This document shows positions 1 to 11,800 of a stretch of DNA of 64,000 bases, piece after piece. Made by a program: the position numbers and the translations under genes. The notes under the pieces were generated by a model. The model did not search any database. It was not told the DNA's origin and worked only from the letters and a program-made list of their open reading frames with translations. Where the stretch lies: NCBI RefSeq assembly GCF_024970185.1, contig NZ_CP103965.1, positions 120,001 through 184,000 of the forward strand, given 5' to 3'. The DNA is from Pseudomonas sp. N3-W. Its GTDB lineage: Bacteria > Pseudomonadota > Gammaproteobacteria > Pseudomonadales > Pseudomonadaceae. How positions within the stretch are numbered: the first letter of the stretch is position 1; every line of letters starts with the position of its first letter.

Positions 1-1824
<1,824 letters not shown>

Positions 1825-1978
1825 TATAACACCCAAGCAATTTGCTGACTCGAAAGAGCACCAGATTGCGGTGTGTGAAGACGAAACGAACCGAAAGTTC
1901 GAGAAACAAACACACAAATCTATCGCATACCCATTCGCTGGAGCGTGATCCGTAAGGAACACGAGCTGGCTACCGAAT

Positions 1979-2098
1979 TTCTTGACGACCATAGAGCATT
2001 GGAACCACCTGATCCCATCCCGAACTCAGCAGTGAAACGATGCATCGCCGATGGTAGTGTGGGGTTTCCCCATGTGAGAGTAGGTCATCGTCAAGATT
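1979..2098 (+). rRNA. 5S ribosomal RNA, copy 1
   Basis: This is the standard 5S sequence of Pseudomonas with the conserved ACCTGATCCCATCCCGAAC core. The ends CTTGAC and GTCAAG pair to close helix I. It lies about 155 nt after the 23S end with no tRNA in between, and is followed by an intrinsic terminator. Confidence 0.96.
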
Positions 2099-2106
2099 AA
2101 ATTCCG

Positions 2107-2145
2107 AAACCCCTATCTGCGTGTGCAGGTAGGGGTTTTGTTTTA
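2107..2145 (+). terminator. Intrinsic terminator after 5S copy 1
   Basis: AAACCCCTATCTGC and GCAGGTAGGGGTTT form a long stem with one G-U pair, followed by TTTTGTTTT. Read-through would be needed to transcribe the second 5S gene unless that gene has its own promoter. Confidence 0.9.
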
Positions 2146-2202
2146 GTAGAAGTCACCGATTTTTGCTGGCACGTTACTGATGTAACGGACCGGTCACAGA
2201 AT

Positions 2203-2322
2203 TTCTTGACGACCATAGAGCATTGGAACCACCTGATCCCATCCCGAACTCAGCAGTGAAACGATGCATCGCCGATGGTAGTGTGGGGTTTCCCCATGTG
2301 AGAGTAGGTCATCGTCAAGATT
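2203..2322 (+). rRNA. 5S ribosomal RNA, copy 2
   Basis: The 116-nt core is identical to copy 1 and is displaced by exactly 224 nt. An extra tandem 5S gene in one rrn operon is a known arrangement in fluorescent pseudomonads. It has its own terminator. Confidence 0.95.
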
Positions 2323-2329
2323 GAATTCC

Positions 2330-2368
2330 GAAACCCCTGTTTGCTAACGCAGACAGGGGTTTTGTCGT
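2330..2368 (+). terminator. Intrinsic terminator after 5S copy 2
   Basis: AAACCCCTGTTTGC and GCAGACAGGGGTTT form a stem over a short TAAC-type loop, followed by TTTTGTCGTTT. This marks the end of the rrn operon. Confidence 0.9.
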
Positions 2369-2676
2369 TTCAGGGCAGATAAATCTGTCTGCCTAGCTCA
2401 AGGGCTTGGTAATTTTCACCATCCGAGTGTGTCGTGGAGGCTGAAAAATGCCGTCCAAAAAGCCAAAGCAAAGGCTCTGGGACGCCGTTCGGCGGGAATC
2501 AGAGCAGAATGTCAGGCATTTCGCACAAAAGCCTAAGATTTCTGCGCCTCGTGCCGACAGACTGGTGAGACATGCGTGCACCAAAGTAGAGCGACCTCAG
2601 AAAGTCGCCTGCGCTGTTACATGGAATGTTGCAACCCGGAACGCATCCCCACTTTTTGCATAAGAAGTCCCATGAA
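2369..2676. other. Intergenic region between rrn and the chemoreceptor gene
   Basis: No gene is supported here. Short open frames lack a ribosome-binding site and family resemblance. It should contain the promoter of the downstream chemoreceptor, but I see no clear sigma-28 or sigma-70 match. A short GCGAC/GTCGC inverted repeat lies near 2590-2610. Confidence 0.5.
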
Positions 2677-4557
2677 ATGAATCTCAAGTTCAGCCATAAA
2701 ATCCTTCTGGCCGCCTCTGGCGTCGTGGTCCTGGCTTTCGCGTTGTTCACTTTGTACAACGACTATCTGCAGCGAAACACCATCCGCCAGAACCTCGAAT
2801 CATCCGTTCAGCAAGCCGGCGACCTGACCGCCAGCAGCGTGCAGAACTGGATGAGTGGCCGCGTGCTGGTGTTGGAAAGCCTCGCGCAGAACGTCGCCCA
2901 TCAAGGGGCGAATGCCGACTTCCCGGGGCTGGTGGATCAACCCGCTTTCACCTCGAACTTCCAGTTCACCTATGTCGGTCAGGCTAACGGTGTATTCACC
3001 CAGCGGCCTGACGCGAAAATGCCAGACGGCTACGACCCTCGTCAGCGTCCCTGGTACAAACAGGCCGTGATGGCTGACAAGACCATGCTGACGCCGCCGT
3101 ACATGGCCGCGGTCGGTGGTCTGGTGGTGACTATCGCCATGCCGGTGAAGAAGAACGGGGAACTGCTGGGCGTCGTCGGCGGTGACCTGAGCCTGGAAAC
3201 TCTGATGAAGATCATCAACTCGGTGGATTTCGGCGGCATCGGCCACGCTTTTCTGGTCAGCGCCGACGGCCAAGTGATCGTCAGCCCTGACAAAGACCAG
3301 GTGATGAAGAACCTCAAAGACATCTACCCGGGTTCCAATGTCCGCATCGAAAAGGGCAATCAGGACGTGGAGCTGAACAAGCAGGATCGCATCCTCTCGT
3401 TCACCCCGGTCACTGGCCTGCCGAATGCCGAGTGGTACATCGGTCTGTCGATCGACAAGGATAAGGCCTACGCCCCGCTGAGCCAATTCCGCACCTCGGC
3501 CCTGATCGCGATGTTTATCGCTGTGAGCGCCATTGCCGTACTGCTGAGCCTGTTGATCAACGTGCTGATGCGCCCGCTGACCACCATGGGCCGTGCGATG
3601 AAAGACATCGCCCAGGGCGAAGGTGACCTGACCCGTCGTCTGGTCGTGGAAAGTAAAGATGAGTTCGGTGAGCTCGGCGGCGCATTCAACCAGTTCGTTG
3701 AGCGGATTCACGCGTCGATTTCCGAAGTGTCGTCGGCCACCCGCCAGGTGCACGATCTTTCGCAGCGCGTGATGGCTTCGTCCAACGCTTCGATCATCGG
3801 TTCAGACGAACAAAGCGCCCGCACCAACAGCGTGGCTGCGGCGATCAACGAACTGGGTGCCGCCACCCAGGAAATCGCCCGTAACGCCGCCGATGCCTCG
3901 CAGCATGCCAGTGGCGCCAGCGAGCAGGCCGATGACGGTCGTCAGGTGGTGGAAAAAACCATTCTGGCCATGACCGAGTTGTCGCAGAAGATCAGCCTGT
4001 CCTGCACCCAGATCGAAACCCTGAATGCCAGTACCGACAACATCGGTCACATTCTTGACGTGATCAAAGGCATCTCCCAGCAAACCAACCTGCTGGCGCT
4101 GAACGCGGCCATTGAAGCGGCTCGCGCCGGTGAAGCCGGTCGTGGGTTTGCAGTAGTAGCGGACGAAGTGCGCAACCTTGCTCACCGTACCCAGGAGTCG
4201 GCCGAGGAGATTCACAAGATGATCACCTCGCTGCAAATCGGTTCGCGTGAAGCAGTGACCACCATGAACGCCAGCCAGGCCTCCAGCGAAGAGAGTGTTG
4301 AAGTGGCGAATCAGGCGGGCTTGCGTCTGGTGAGCGTGACCCAGCGCATCGGCGAAATCGACGGGATGAACCAATCGGTGGCCGCCGCGACCGAAGAGCA
4401 GACGGCGGTGGTGGAAACCCTCAACGTCGACGTCAACCAGATCAACCTGCTGAACCAGCAGAGTGTGGCCAACCTCAATGAAACGTTGAAGGACTGTGAT
4501 GCACTGTCGTTACAGGCCAACCGGCTGAAGCAGTTGGTAGACAGCTTCAAGATCTGA
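2677..4557 (+). CDS. Methyl-accepting chemotaxis protein, dCache_1 amino-acid type
   Basis: A 626-residue transmembrane chemoreceptor. An N-terminal membrane segment (about 8-28) is followed by a periplasmic double-Cache sensor (about 35-275), a second membrane segment (about 285-305), a HAMP domain and the cytoplasmic signalling helices, with the hairpin tip [20 protein letters not shown] near 480. The Cache domain has the pattern described for amino-acid-binding dCache_1 receptors: Y119, R124, W126, Y127, Y142 and D170 keep the spacing I recall for PctA, and D197 fits the last position with a two-residue offset. This suggests amino-acid or GABA chemotaxis. I start it at ATG 2677 (MNLKFSHK) and not at an in-frame ATG 51 nt upstream, because the usual short basic N-terminus precedes the membrane helix there. 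It stands alone. Confidence 0.93.
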   Translation: MNLKFSHKILLAASGVVVLAFALFTLYNDYLQRNTIRQNLESSVQQAGDLTASSVQNWMSGRVLVLESLAQNVAHQGANADFPGLVDQPAFTSNFQFTYVGQANGVFTQRPDAKMPDGYDPRQRPWYKQAVMADKTMLTPPYMAAVGGLVVTIAMPVKKNGELLGVVGGDLSLETLMKIINSVDFGGIGHAFLVSADGQVIVSPDKDQVMKNLKDIYPGSNVRIEKGNQDVELNKQDRILSFTPVTGLPNAEWYIGLSIDKDKAYAPLSQFRTSALIAMFIAVSAIAVLLSLLINVLMRPLTTMGRAMKDIAQGEGDLTRRLVVESKDEFGELGGAFNQFVERIHASISEVSSATRQVHDLSQRVMASSNASIIGSDEQSARTNSVAAAINELGAATQEIARNAADASQHASGASEQADDGRQVVEKTILAMTELSQKISLSCTQIETLNASTDNIGHILDVIKGISQQTNLLALNAAIEAARAGEAGRGFAVVADEVRNLAHRTQESAEEIHKMITSLQIGSREAVTTMNASQASSEESVEVANQAGLRLVSVTQRIGEIDGMNQSVAAATEEQTAVVETLNVDVNQINLLNQQSVANLNETLKDCDALSLQANRLKQLVDSFKI

Positions 4558-4566
4558 TCAGTATCA

Positions 4567-4622
4567 GGCGAGAATTCGGAGCAATGGTTAGGCGAATTCT
4601 CGCCAGGTACGCTTGCCTGGCG
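4567..4622. terminator. Inverted repeats between convergent genes
   Basis: A perfect 12-bp inverted repeat (GGCGAGAATTCG at 4567-4578 and its complement at 4593-4604) is followed by CGCCAGG-N8-CCTGGCG overlapping its end. They lie between the convergent chemoreceptor and GntR genes and probably stop transcription from both sides. There is no clear U-tract, so the call is tentative. Confidence 0.5.
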
Positions 4623-4623
4623 C

Positions 4624-5319
4624 TTACGTCCCGGACGCTGGGCTGGCAAGGTAGCGAGTGATGGCATCCACACCACGGTTCAGATGCTGCTGGAGCAGCG
4701 TGACCGATCGCTCGACATCTCGACTCTCGACTGCTTGCAACAGCGCCCGGTGATCGTCCTGGGAGAGTTTGCCCAGGCCCATGGTTTCCAGGTTGAAGCG
4801 CAGGAACCGCTCCTCTTCGTGCAACCCCGCATCCACCAGGCGCAACAGCCGTCGGTTGGGTGCCTTGTTGTACAGGGTCATGTGGAACAGTCGATTGAGC
4901 CGACTGATTTCGGCGTAGTCATCGACGCTTTCCAGCTCATCGATACAGCAGGCCGCCAGCTCGAAATCTTCGTTATCGAGTAGCGGAATCGAACAACGCA
5001 AGGCCTCGGACTCCAGCAAAATTCGCAGCTCATAGGTTTCTGCTGCATCGCCCTGCACCAGCGGTGCAACCACGGCGCCTTTATGGGCAATCACGTTGAG
5101 CAGCGACTGTGCTTCGAGCTGACGCAAGGCTTCGCGCACCGGCATGCGGCTGACGCCGAACAAATCCGCCAGATCCTGCTGACGCAGGGCCGTACCACAA
5201 GGAATGCGGCCGGTGAGAATCGCCGTACGCAGGGTTTCTTCGATCACCGAGCGAGCCAGGTGAGCGGGAATCGGTCCGTTGACCTTGATGCTGCTCAACG
5301 GATTGGATTTCTGTGTCAC
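4624..5319 (-). CDS. GntR-family regulator, FadR/FCD subfamily
   Basis: A 231-residue DNA-binding regulator. The N-terminal winged helix-turn-helix (about 20-85) carries the GntR signature LRQQDLADLFGVSRMPVREA, and the C-terminal all-helical FCD domain (about 95-220) keeps histidines at FHMTL, DDHRALL and QHLNRG of the kind that bind metal or acidic effectors. The start is GTG, directly followed by Thr-Gln-Lys. A perfect palindrome in the upstream region probably acts as its operator. No catabolic genes are adjacent on the same strand, so the effector cannot be guessed from context. It is convergent with the chemoreceptor. Confidence 0.9.
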   Translation of the reverse strand: MTQKSNPLSSIKVNGPIPAHLARSVIEETLRTAILTGRIPCGTALRQQDLADLFGVSRMPVREALRQLEAQSLLNVIAHKGAVVAPLVQGDAAETYELRILLESEALRCSIPLLDNEDFELAACCIDELESVDDYAEISRLNRLFHMTLYNKAPNRRLLRLVDAGLHEEERFLRFNLETMGLGKLSQDDHRALLQAVESRDVERSVTLLQQHLNRGVDAITRYLASPASGT

Positions 5320-5376
5320 GACTACGCACCGTAAATGGCTGAAATGGCGTTTGGATCCAAAGTGACACTAGTGACT

Positions 5377-5386
5377 GTTGTACAAC
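5377..5386. promoter_or_regulatory. Putative GntR/FCD operator GTTGTACAAC
   Basis: This perfect 10-bp palindrome sits 58 bp upstream of the GntR start codon and has the TTGTNNACAA-like form of FCD-family operators. It probably mediates autoregulation and could also touch the lapG promoter 155 bp away. Confidence 0.5.
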
Positions 5387-5541
5387 TTGTCAAACCATGT
5401 AAAAGATCCCGGCAATTTTTATGCAAGCACTCCTGCTAAAAGTTTAGTCCGCCAGCAGTGATTGCATCGTGCCATTGTCTTTTCACGGGCTAACCTTCAC
5501 CATCAACCGCTTTCCAATCTGCCTCTTCTGGATGCCTCGCC

Positions 5542-6234
5542 TTGGCGGTACGTTTCGCGATTCCTCGGGCTTTGCGCTGGCTAGGCTGCGCACTGCTGCT
5601 GACCGGCATCATGCTGGGCGGTCTGCACGCCGATTGGGATTTTTCCTTGATCAGCCGCCGCGCCGAGGCACTGTACGGGCCATTGGGTCCGGGGCAGCAA
5701 CGCATCGACGCGTGGCAGCACTTGCTGGCCACCCAGAAGCAGGTCGGCGAGCTGGAACAGCTCAAAGTGGTCAATCAGTTCTTCAACAAGCAGATGCGTT
5801 ATGAAGAAGACATTGACCTGTGGCACGTCGACGACTACTGGGAAACCCCCATCGAAGCCCTGTGGAAAGGCGCTGGCGACTGCGAAGACTACGCCATCGC
5901 CAAGTACTTCAGCCTGCGCCATCTCGGTGTTTCCAGTGACAAATTGCGTATCACCTACGTCAAGGCCCTGCGCTTGAACCGGGCGCACATGGTGCTGACG
6001 TACTACTCAAGCCCCGACGCCATGCCGCTGGTGCTGGACAGCCTGATCAACGAGATCCTGCCGGCCAGCCAACGAACCGACTTGTTGCCGGTCTACTCGT
6101 TCAACGCTGAAGGCCTGTACCTGCCCGGCGCCAAGGGCAACAAAAAAGTCGGTGATACCAAACGCCTGTCCCGCTGGCAGGATGTGTTGAAAAAAATGCA
6201 GGCCGAAGGTTTTCCGGTCGAGACGACTAACTAG
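5542..6234 (+). CDS. lapG: LapG, periplasmic cysteine protease that releases LapA
   Basis: A 230-residue bacterial transglutaminase-like cysteine protease. When c-di-GMP is low, LapG is freed from LapD and cuts the N-terminal retention module of LapA, releasing the cell from the surface. An N-terminal signal or anchor helix (about 12-28) precedes the catalytic domain. The triad appears as C114 in GAGDCEDYA, H149 in NRAHMVL and D166 in LVLDSL, with the 35- and 17-residue spacings known for this family. The only plausible start in frame is TTG at 5542: the frame is closed by TAA at 5491 and holds no ATG or GTG before it. A later start would still leave the helix. lapD follows 14 nt downstream, so the two are probably co-transcribed. 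Confidence 0.95.
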   Translation: MAVRFAIPRALRWLGCALLLTGIMLGGLHADWDFSLISRRAEALYGPLGPGQQRIDAWQHLLATQKQVGELEQLKVVNQFFNKQMRYEEDIDLWHVDDYWETPIEALWKGAGDCEDYAIAKYFSLRHLGVSSDKLRITYVKALRLNRAHMVLTYYSSPDAMPLVLDSLINEILPASQRTDLLPVYSFNAEGLYLPGAKGNKKVGDTKRLSRWQDVLKKMQAEGFPVETTN

Positions 6235-6248
6235 GAGCACGCGCTCAG

Positions 6249-8195
6249 ATGTCCTTGTTCAAACAGCTGTTGATCGCTATCTGTCTGTTCCTGGTGGTCG
6301 CCTTCACGGGCAGCTTCATGGTCAGCCTGGAGAGCTCGCGTACCCAGTACGTCAACCAGTTGCGCTCCCATGCCCAGGACGCCGCTACGGCACTGGCGTT
6401 GTCGCTGACACCGAATATCGATGACCCGGCAATGGTCGAGTTACTGGTCAGTTCGATTTTCGACAGCGGCTACTATGCGAGCATCCGCGTGGTCGACCTC
6501 AAGACCGACAAGACCATCGTTGAGCGCAGCGGTATTCCGGCGGTGAACAAAGTGCCGGACTGGTTCGTCAAGCTCATCGGCCTGGAGCCGGCCGGCGGTG
6601 ATGCGCTGGTCAGCCGTGGCTGGGAACAGGCGGCGCGGGTCGAGGTGGTCAGCCACCCGATGTTCGCCCTGGCCAAGCTCTGGCAGAGCGCGCTCGGCAG
6701 CCTTGGCTGGCTGCTGATCTGCGGCGCTGTGAGTGCGGTGTTGGGCGCGCTGTTGCTGCGTCGGCAATTGAAGCCACTGGACTACATGGTCCAGCAGTCC
6801 CACGCCATCGCCCGCCGTGAGTTCCTCAGCTTGCCGCAGCTGCCGCGTACTCCGGAACTGCGCCGGGTGGTGCAGGCCATGAACCAGATGGTCGAAAAGC
6901 TCAAGGCACTGTTCCAGGAGCAGGCCGAGCGCAGTGAAAAGCTGCGCATCGAGTCCTATCAGGACAATCTCACGGGCCTTGCCAACCGCCGCTATTTCGA
7001 AATGCAATTGAATGCCCGGGTGAGCAATCCGGAGCAGGCCAGCTCTGGTTACCTGCTGTTGTTGCGAGTCAAAGACCTGGCCGGTTTGAATCAGCGCCTC
7101 GGCGGTCAGCGCACCGATGAATTGTTGAAAGCGGTGGGTCAGCAGTTGTCCCGCGAGTGCGCCAAATACCCGGAAACCCAGAACCTCGTCACTCGTATTC
7201 GTGGCGGTGAATTCGCCGTACTGGCGCCGGGTCTGGTCCGCGAAGAAGCGCTGCAACTGGCGCAGAACCTCGACAGTGCATTGGCGAGTCTACATGCGAC
7301 CGGAGCCACCGACGTGGCGTCGGTAGCGTCCATCGGGCTGGCGCCATTTGCCCATGGCGACTCGCCGCAAGCGGTGATCGGCCTGGCGGATCAGGCGCTG
7401 GCCCAAGCCGAAAGCCAAGGTGAACAGAGTTGGGCGTGCCTGGATCACAGTGCGTCGGCCAGTGTCGGCGACGACCACCATGCGTGGCACACACTGCTGG
7501 ATCAGGCGTTGAATCAGCAGCGGTTCGAGCTGTACTTCCAGCCGGTAGTGGCCGCTCAGGACGCCACGCTGGTGCTGCATTACAAAGTGCTCTCGCGGTT
7601 GCTCGACGAGCATGGCCAGACCATCCCCGCGGGTCGTTTCCTGCCGTGGCTGGAGCGCTTCGGCTGGACCGCGCGGCTGGACCGCCTGATGCTGGAGCGG
7701 GTGCTGGAACAGATGGCCGGGCATGAAGAATCGCTGGCGCTGAACCTGTCTTCAGCGACGCTGGCTGACCCGCAGGCGCTGAACAAAGTCTTCGAGATTC
7801 TGCGTTCCCACTCCAACCTCGGCTCGCGCCTGACCCTGGAGATCGGCGAAGAGCAACTGCCGGAACAGGCGATGCTGGAAGAGCTGACCCGACGCCTGCG
7901 CGAGCTTGGTTTCTCGCTGAGCCTGCAACGGTTTGGCGGGCGCTTCAGCATGATCGGCAACCTGGCGCGCCTGGGGTTGGCGTATCTGAAAATCGATGGC
8001 AGCTACATCCGGGCAATTGATCAGGAGAGTGACAAACGCCTGTTCATCGAAGCGATTCAACGGGCGGCGCACAGCATTGATCTGCCGCTGATTGCCGAGC
8101 GGGTCGAAACCGAAGGGGAATTGTCGGTGATTCGCGAGATGGGTTTGTATGGGGTTCAGGGGCAGCTGTTGGGTGAGCCCAAGCCCTGGAAGTAA
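6249..8195 (+). CDS. lapD: LapD, inner-membrane c-di-GMP receptor
   Basis: A 648-residue inside-out signalling protein that binds cytoplasmic c-di-GMP and then sequesters LapG in the periplasm, keeping LapA on the cell surface. It has a transmembrane helix (about 5-25), a periplasmic LapD/MoxY-type output domain (about 26-145), a second helix (about 148-168), a HAMP domain, then GGDEF and EAL domains. Both enzyme motifs are degenerate as in the characterised protein: RGGEF at 318-322 instead of GGDEF, and KVLSR at 446-450 where an active enzyme has EALxR. So it should bind c-di-GMP but neither make nor degrade it. It starts at ATG with an upstream AGGAG, 14 nt after lapG. Confidence 0.96.
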   Translation: MSLFKQLLIAICLFLVVAFTGSFMVSLESSRTQYVNQLRSHAQDAATALALSLTPNIDDPAMVELLVSSIFDSGYYASIRVVDLKTDKTIVERSGIPAVNKVPDWFVKLIGLEPAGGDALVSRGWEQAARVEVVSHPMFALAKLWQSALGSLGWLLICGAVSAVLGALLLRRQLKPLDYMVQQSHAIARREFLSLPQLPRTPELRRVVQAMNQMVEKLKALFQEQAERSEKLRIESYQDNLTGLANRRYFEMQLNARVSNPEQASSGYLLLLRVKDLAGLNQRLGGQRTDELLKAVGQQLSRECAKYPETQNLVTRIRGGEFAVLAPGLVREEALQLAQNLDSALASLHATGATDVASVASIGLAPFAHGDSPQAVIGLADQALAQAESQGEQSWACLDHSASASVGDDHHAWHTLLDQALNQQRFELYFQPVVAAQDATLVLHYKVLSRLLDEHGQTIPAGRFLPWLERFGWTARLDRLMLERVLEQMAGHEESLALNLSSATLADPQALNKVFEILRSHSNLGSRLTLEIGEEQLPEQAMLEELTRRLRELGFSLSLQRFGGRFSMIGNLARLGLAYLKIDGSYIRAIDQESDKRLFIEAIQRAAHSIDLPLIAERVETEGELSVIREMGLYGVQGQLLGEPKPWK

Positions 8196-8224
8196 CGGTT
8201 TGAAATTTAGTTGTCTGGACTGAC

Positions 8225-8333
8225 GCCTTCGCGAGCAAGCCCGCTCCCACAGTGGATCGTCAGTGAGCACAACCTATGTGAACGACACAGATCCACTGTG
8301 GGAGCGAGCCTGCTCGCGAAGGCAGGCACCACA
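8225..8333. repeat. REPIN: pair of inverted REP palindromes
   Basis: CCTTCGCGAGCAAGCCCGC...GTGGATC and its near-complement GATCCAC...GCGAGCCTGCTCGCGAAGG flank about 35 nt. This is the common extragenic palindrome of fluorescent pseudomonads, here between convergent lapD and the small minus-strand gene. It may protect or terminate transcripts. Confidence 0.9.
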
Positions 8334-8344
8334 GAAAGCGAGCC

Positions 8345-8683
8345 CTAGATCAACCCCGTCTCGTCATCATCAATCAAATGACTCAATCCACCCAATGCTT
8401 CCCGGGCCTGGGTCCGGTCCATCAGCTTGGCTTGCGCGGCGGCCGGCAGGTCGGTGACGCGGATCACACCTTTGCTGGTCAGCACCTGGATCAGGTCGTC
8501 GAGTACCCGGATCATTTCCAGGTCACTCTGCTTGAGTTGTTTGAGGCTCGATTCCACCACTTCGTTGGCGTACCAGGCCTGGATTTCATGGTGGTCGGCC
8601 GGCAGCGTTTCCGTGGCCTCGGCGTAGGCCGCGGCTTCTACGCGCACCAATTGGCCCTGCGCATCGCGTTGCACGTAAAACAT
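8345..8683 (-). CDS. Conserved hypothetical protein of the lap locus
   Basis: A 112-residue soluble acidic protein with no signal peptide and no membrane segment. The N-terminus (FYVQRDAQGQLVRVEAAAY) resembles a short conserved Pseudomonas family often mislabelled as a tryptophan synthase beta-like protein; it has no PLP site and is far too short for that enzyme. It has a GGGGGATG-type ribosome-binding stretch just upstream. It lies between lapD and lapA, convergent with lapD, and this position recurs in related genomes as far as I recall. Function unknown. Confidence 0.75.
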   Translation of the reverse strand: MFYVQRDAQGQLVRVEAAAYAEATETLPADHHEIQAWYANEVVESSLKQLKQSDLEMIRVLDDLIQVLTSKGVIRVTDLPAAAQAKLMDRTQAREALGGLSHLIDDDETGLI

Positions 8684-8795
8684 TGAGCATCCCCCGGAAA
8701 TAGACCCGCCTCATGCTGACAGCAGCATAGGCCAACTGCGCGTGAGTATGCGGTGCGACGACGAAATCGTCACCGTTTTGAAAGGCGCAAACGTG

Positions 8796-8824
8796 ACGGC
8801 CGCCCCAGAAGGGCGGCCGTTTTA
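8796..8824. terminator. GC-rich hairpin downstream of lapA
   Basis: A perfect 10-bp stem (ACGGCCGCCC / GGGCGGCCGT) with loop CAGAA lies just past the lapA stop codon. The T-run follows on the plus strand, so as a canonical terminator it faces away from lapA; as a hairpin it can still end or protect the lapA message. Confidence 0.6.
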
Positions 8825-8831
8825 GTTTGGA

Positions 8832-11800
8832 TCAGGTGTTGTTGTGGTCGACCTTGATGGTCGGATCGCTGCCGGCAATCAACGAGTGAATGTTGGCGGT
8901 GGACCAGTTGTTGCCTTCCAGTTTGATTGTCACATCTGGTGCGGCGGCTGTTGCGTCGGCGGAGTTGAACTTGCCGCCAGAGCTGACTTGCAACGACGAC
9001 ACGCCATCGACCGTCGTGATCTTCAGGAAGTTGTCGATGGTGCTGCCGGTTTCACCCTGTAGCAAATCGCGCAGGTCGATGCGGTCACCTTCGTTGGCGT
9101 TGAAGTCCTTGATCACATCGTTGCCGGTGTCGCCCGCTTTCCAGACGAAGGTGTCGGCACCCGCACCGCCGATCAGGATGTCATTGCCCGGCCCGCCAAT
9201 CAGGGTGTCGTTGCCGGTGCCGCCCAGCAGGATGTCATTGCCCTTGCCGCCATCGAGCACGTCGTCGCCACCCTGGCCGAAGAGAATGTCATTGCCCGCA
9301 CCGCCCAGCAGCGTGTCGTTGCCGTCATGGGCACCCGACACGTCGAACGCGGCGTAGTGCTCGGTGATGAACTGGTGCACGTTGCTGGTGGTGACTTTGC
9401 TGACATCCACACCGGTCTGCTGGGCGACGTAGGCCTGCATGGCCTGATAACCCTCGCCGGCGATGCCGTTGAAGCTCACCAGGTCGCCGAACAGGATGTC
9501 GTTGCCATTGCCGCCGCTGACCGTGTCGTTACCCGGCAGTGTCGCTTCGGTGTGACCGATGATCGAGTTGGCCAGGTCTTTCGGGTCGATGTTGGTTTGC
9601 GGGTTTTTGTCCGTGTCGTAAGGCTTCAGGTCGCTGAGGCCCACACCGCTGTTGATGCCGATGGCGTCGACGTGCGACAGACCGTTCAGTATCGCGAAAC
9701 TGCTGTTGGCGTTGTCGACGGTGGTCTGGGTGGTGCTGTTGCCGCTGCCGGCCAGGTTCGACAACTCATAAGTGCCATCGCCCTGAGCGTGGACGGTGCC
9801 CAGGTTGGTGGCGCTCCAGCCGTATTTCGTGGTGTACGTCTGCAACTGCGCGGCGCCGTTGCTGGCGATGCTCAGGTAGTGCGTGCTGTCGATGTAGGTG
9901 CTGAAGGTGTCACCCGGCTTGTAGTTGCTGGTTTTCACCACGTCGTCGAGCTTCACGGTGCCGTATAGCGTCGGGTTGGTCTGCTCGCCGCTCTGGTAGT
10001 AGGTCGGCTGGCCGTCCGTGATGAAGTACGTGAGATTCTTCGCGCCGGTGTTGGACACCGCGTCAGTGCTCTGGAACCAGTTGGCCGTGGTCTTGAACAC
10101 GTCCTCGTAGTTGGTGCCGCCGCCGGACGACATCGAGTCCAGGACCGTCTTGAGTGTCGCCAGCGCGTTCGGGTCGTTCAGGTTGACCGACACCGACTTG
10201 TTGACCTGGGTATCGAAGTCCACCAGGAAGATTTTCACGGTACCGGAGTTGCCGCCCATGCTCTGCATGAGGGTGCTGAACACTGAGGTCAACGAGGCCT
10301 TGGCCGCGGTGATCGACGAGGCGCTCATGCTGCCCGAACTGTCGACCATGAACGCGATGTTGTAGTTGGTGCCTGGCACCACGGTCAGGCCGCCGATGTC
10401 GGCGACCATGATGTCGTTGCCGTCAGTGCCGGTGACCGTGTCACTGCCGGACGTGCCGGTGATGGCGTTGTACACCGCCGGGTAAACAGTGACCGGAATC
10501 TGCGCCGTCGTCACCGCCGAACCGCCCAGGGCTTCGGTGGAAGTCGAGGTCACGGTCAGGTTGAACTGGCCGTTGTAATACGTCGGCGGAGTCACGGTCA
10601 GGGTGCCGAGGCTCCAGCCGGTGACGTTGGCTTCGCCGGACGTCGCAGTGGCGGTGAACGTGTGGCCGGCGCCATCGGTCAGCACAGCACCTGCCGGGAT
10701 GCCGCTGATTTTCACGCTCAGGCTTTCGGAGCCGTCGGTGTCGGTCAGGGCGGTGTTGATTGCGGTCAGGTTGACGCTGGTGCCTTCGGCGCCTTCGTTG
10801 AGTTTGTAGCCGTCGTAGTAGCCTTCGCCGTTGGCGCCGTGCAGGTCGGAAACCGTCACGCCAGATGCGGCCAGATCCGCCACGCCGGTGTACAGCGGCA
10901 CGCCAGCACTGCTCAGATCAATGGCGGTGCCACCGTTGACTGACAGGTTGACGTCATAGCTGCCCGGACCACTCTGGTTGTGGTGGTAGATGTCCAGGGT
11001 GTAGTAGCCACTGGTGGTCGGCGTGAACGAACCGTTCAACTGACCGCCCGCGCCCCAGGTGGTGGCCGCGACCTGGTTGCCGCCGATGGTCACCAGCAAG
11101 CTGTCATCGCCAGTACCGGTGAAGGTGTAAGTCTTGCCGGCTTCCAGATAAATCAGGCCGAAGGTTTTCGACGCGGTGCCCGCCGTCACGCTGCCGTCGG
11201 ACTGCACGTTGGTCACGGTGCCAATCGTATTCGGCGTACCCGCCGCGTCGATCACCGATTTCAACGTGGCAGTCGGTGCGCCGCTGCCGTCAGTGCCCAA
11301 GCCTGCCAGGCCGGTCCAGACTTCTTTGGTCAGCCCGGTGGACTTGACGCTGTTGTCCGCAATGCTCAAGGACGGCGCGTCAGCTACTGGCGTGATGTCG
11401 ATGGTCACCGTGCCGGTGTTGCCCAGCGCCTGACCGTCGGTTGGCTGGAACTTGATCTGCGCGTAATCCGCCTGATTGTTGCCCAGGCCGGTGCCGCCGT
11501 AGCCATTGGTGCCGGACTCGTTGGCGTCCGGCAGGAAGCGCAGTTTGCCAGCGTCGATGTCGGCCTTGCTGACGGTCTGGTTGCTGGTCACGTCGGTCCA
11601 GGTCGAACCGTTCAGGTACTGCAACTTGCCTTCGCCCGGTAGGCCGGTGATTTTCACGCCCAGGCTGCTCGCCGGGCTGTCCACGTCGCTGACGCCGAAG
11701 GTCGACCAGCCGAGGATCAGCGGGGTGTCTTCGGTGCCGGTGACATTTACTGGCGCAGCGGTTGGCGCATCGTTCACGGCCACGACGTTCACGGTGGTGG

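Noticed and set aside
1825..1978. tRNA in the 23S-5S spacer
   Set aside because: No cloverleaf or TTCGAATC-type T-loop sequence is seen.
2448..2663. 71-codon frame upstream of the chemoreceptor
   Set aside because: No recognisable domain, and it overlaps the likely promoter region. The composition gives no support.
6249..8195. LapD as an active diguanylate cyclase or phosphodiesterase
   Set aside because: The catalytic motifs are RGGEF and KVLSR, both degenerate as in the known non-enzymatic receptor.
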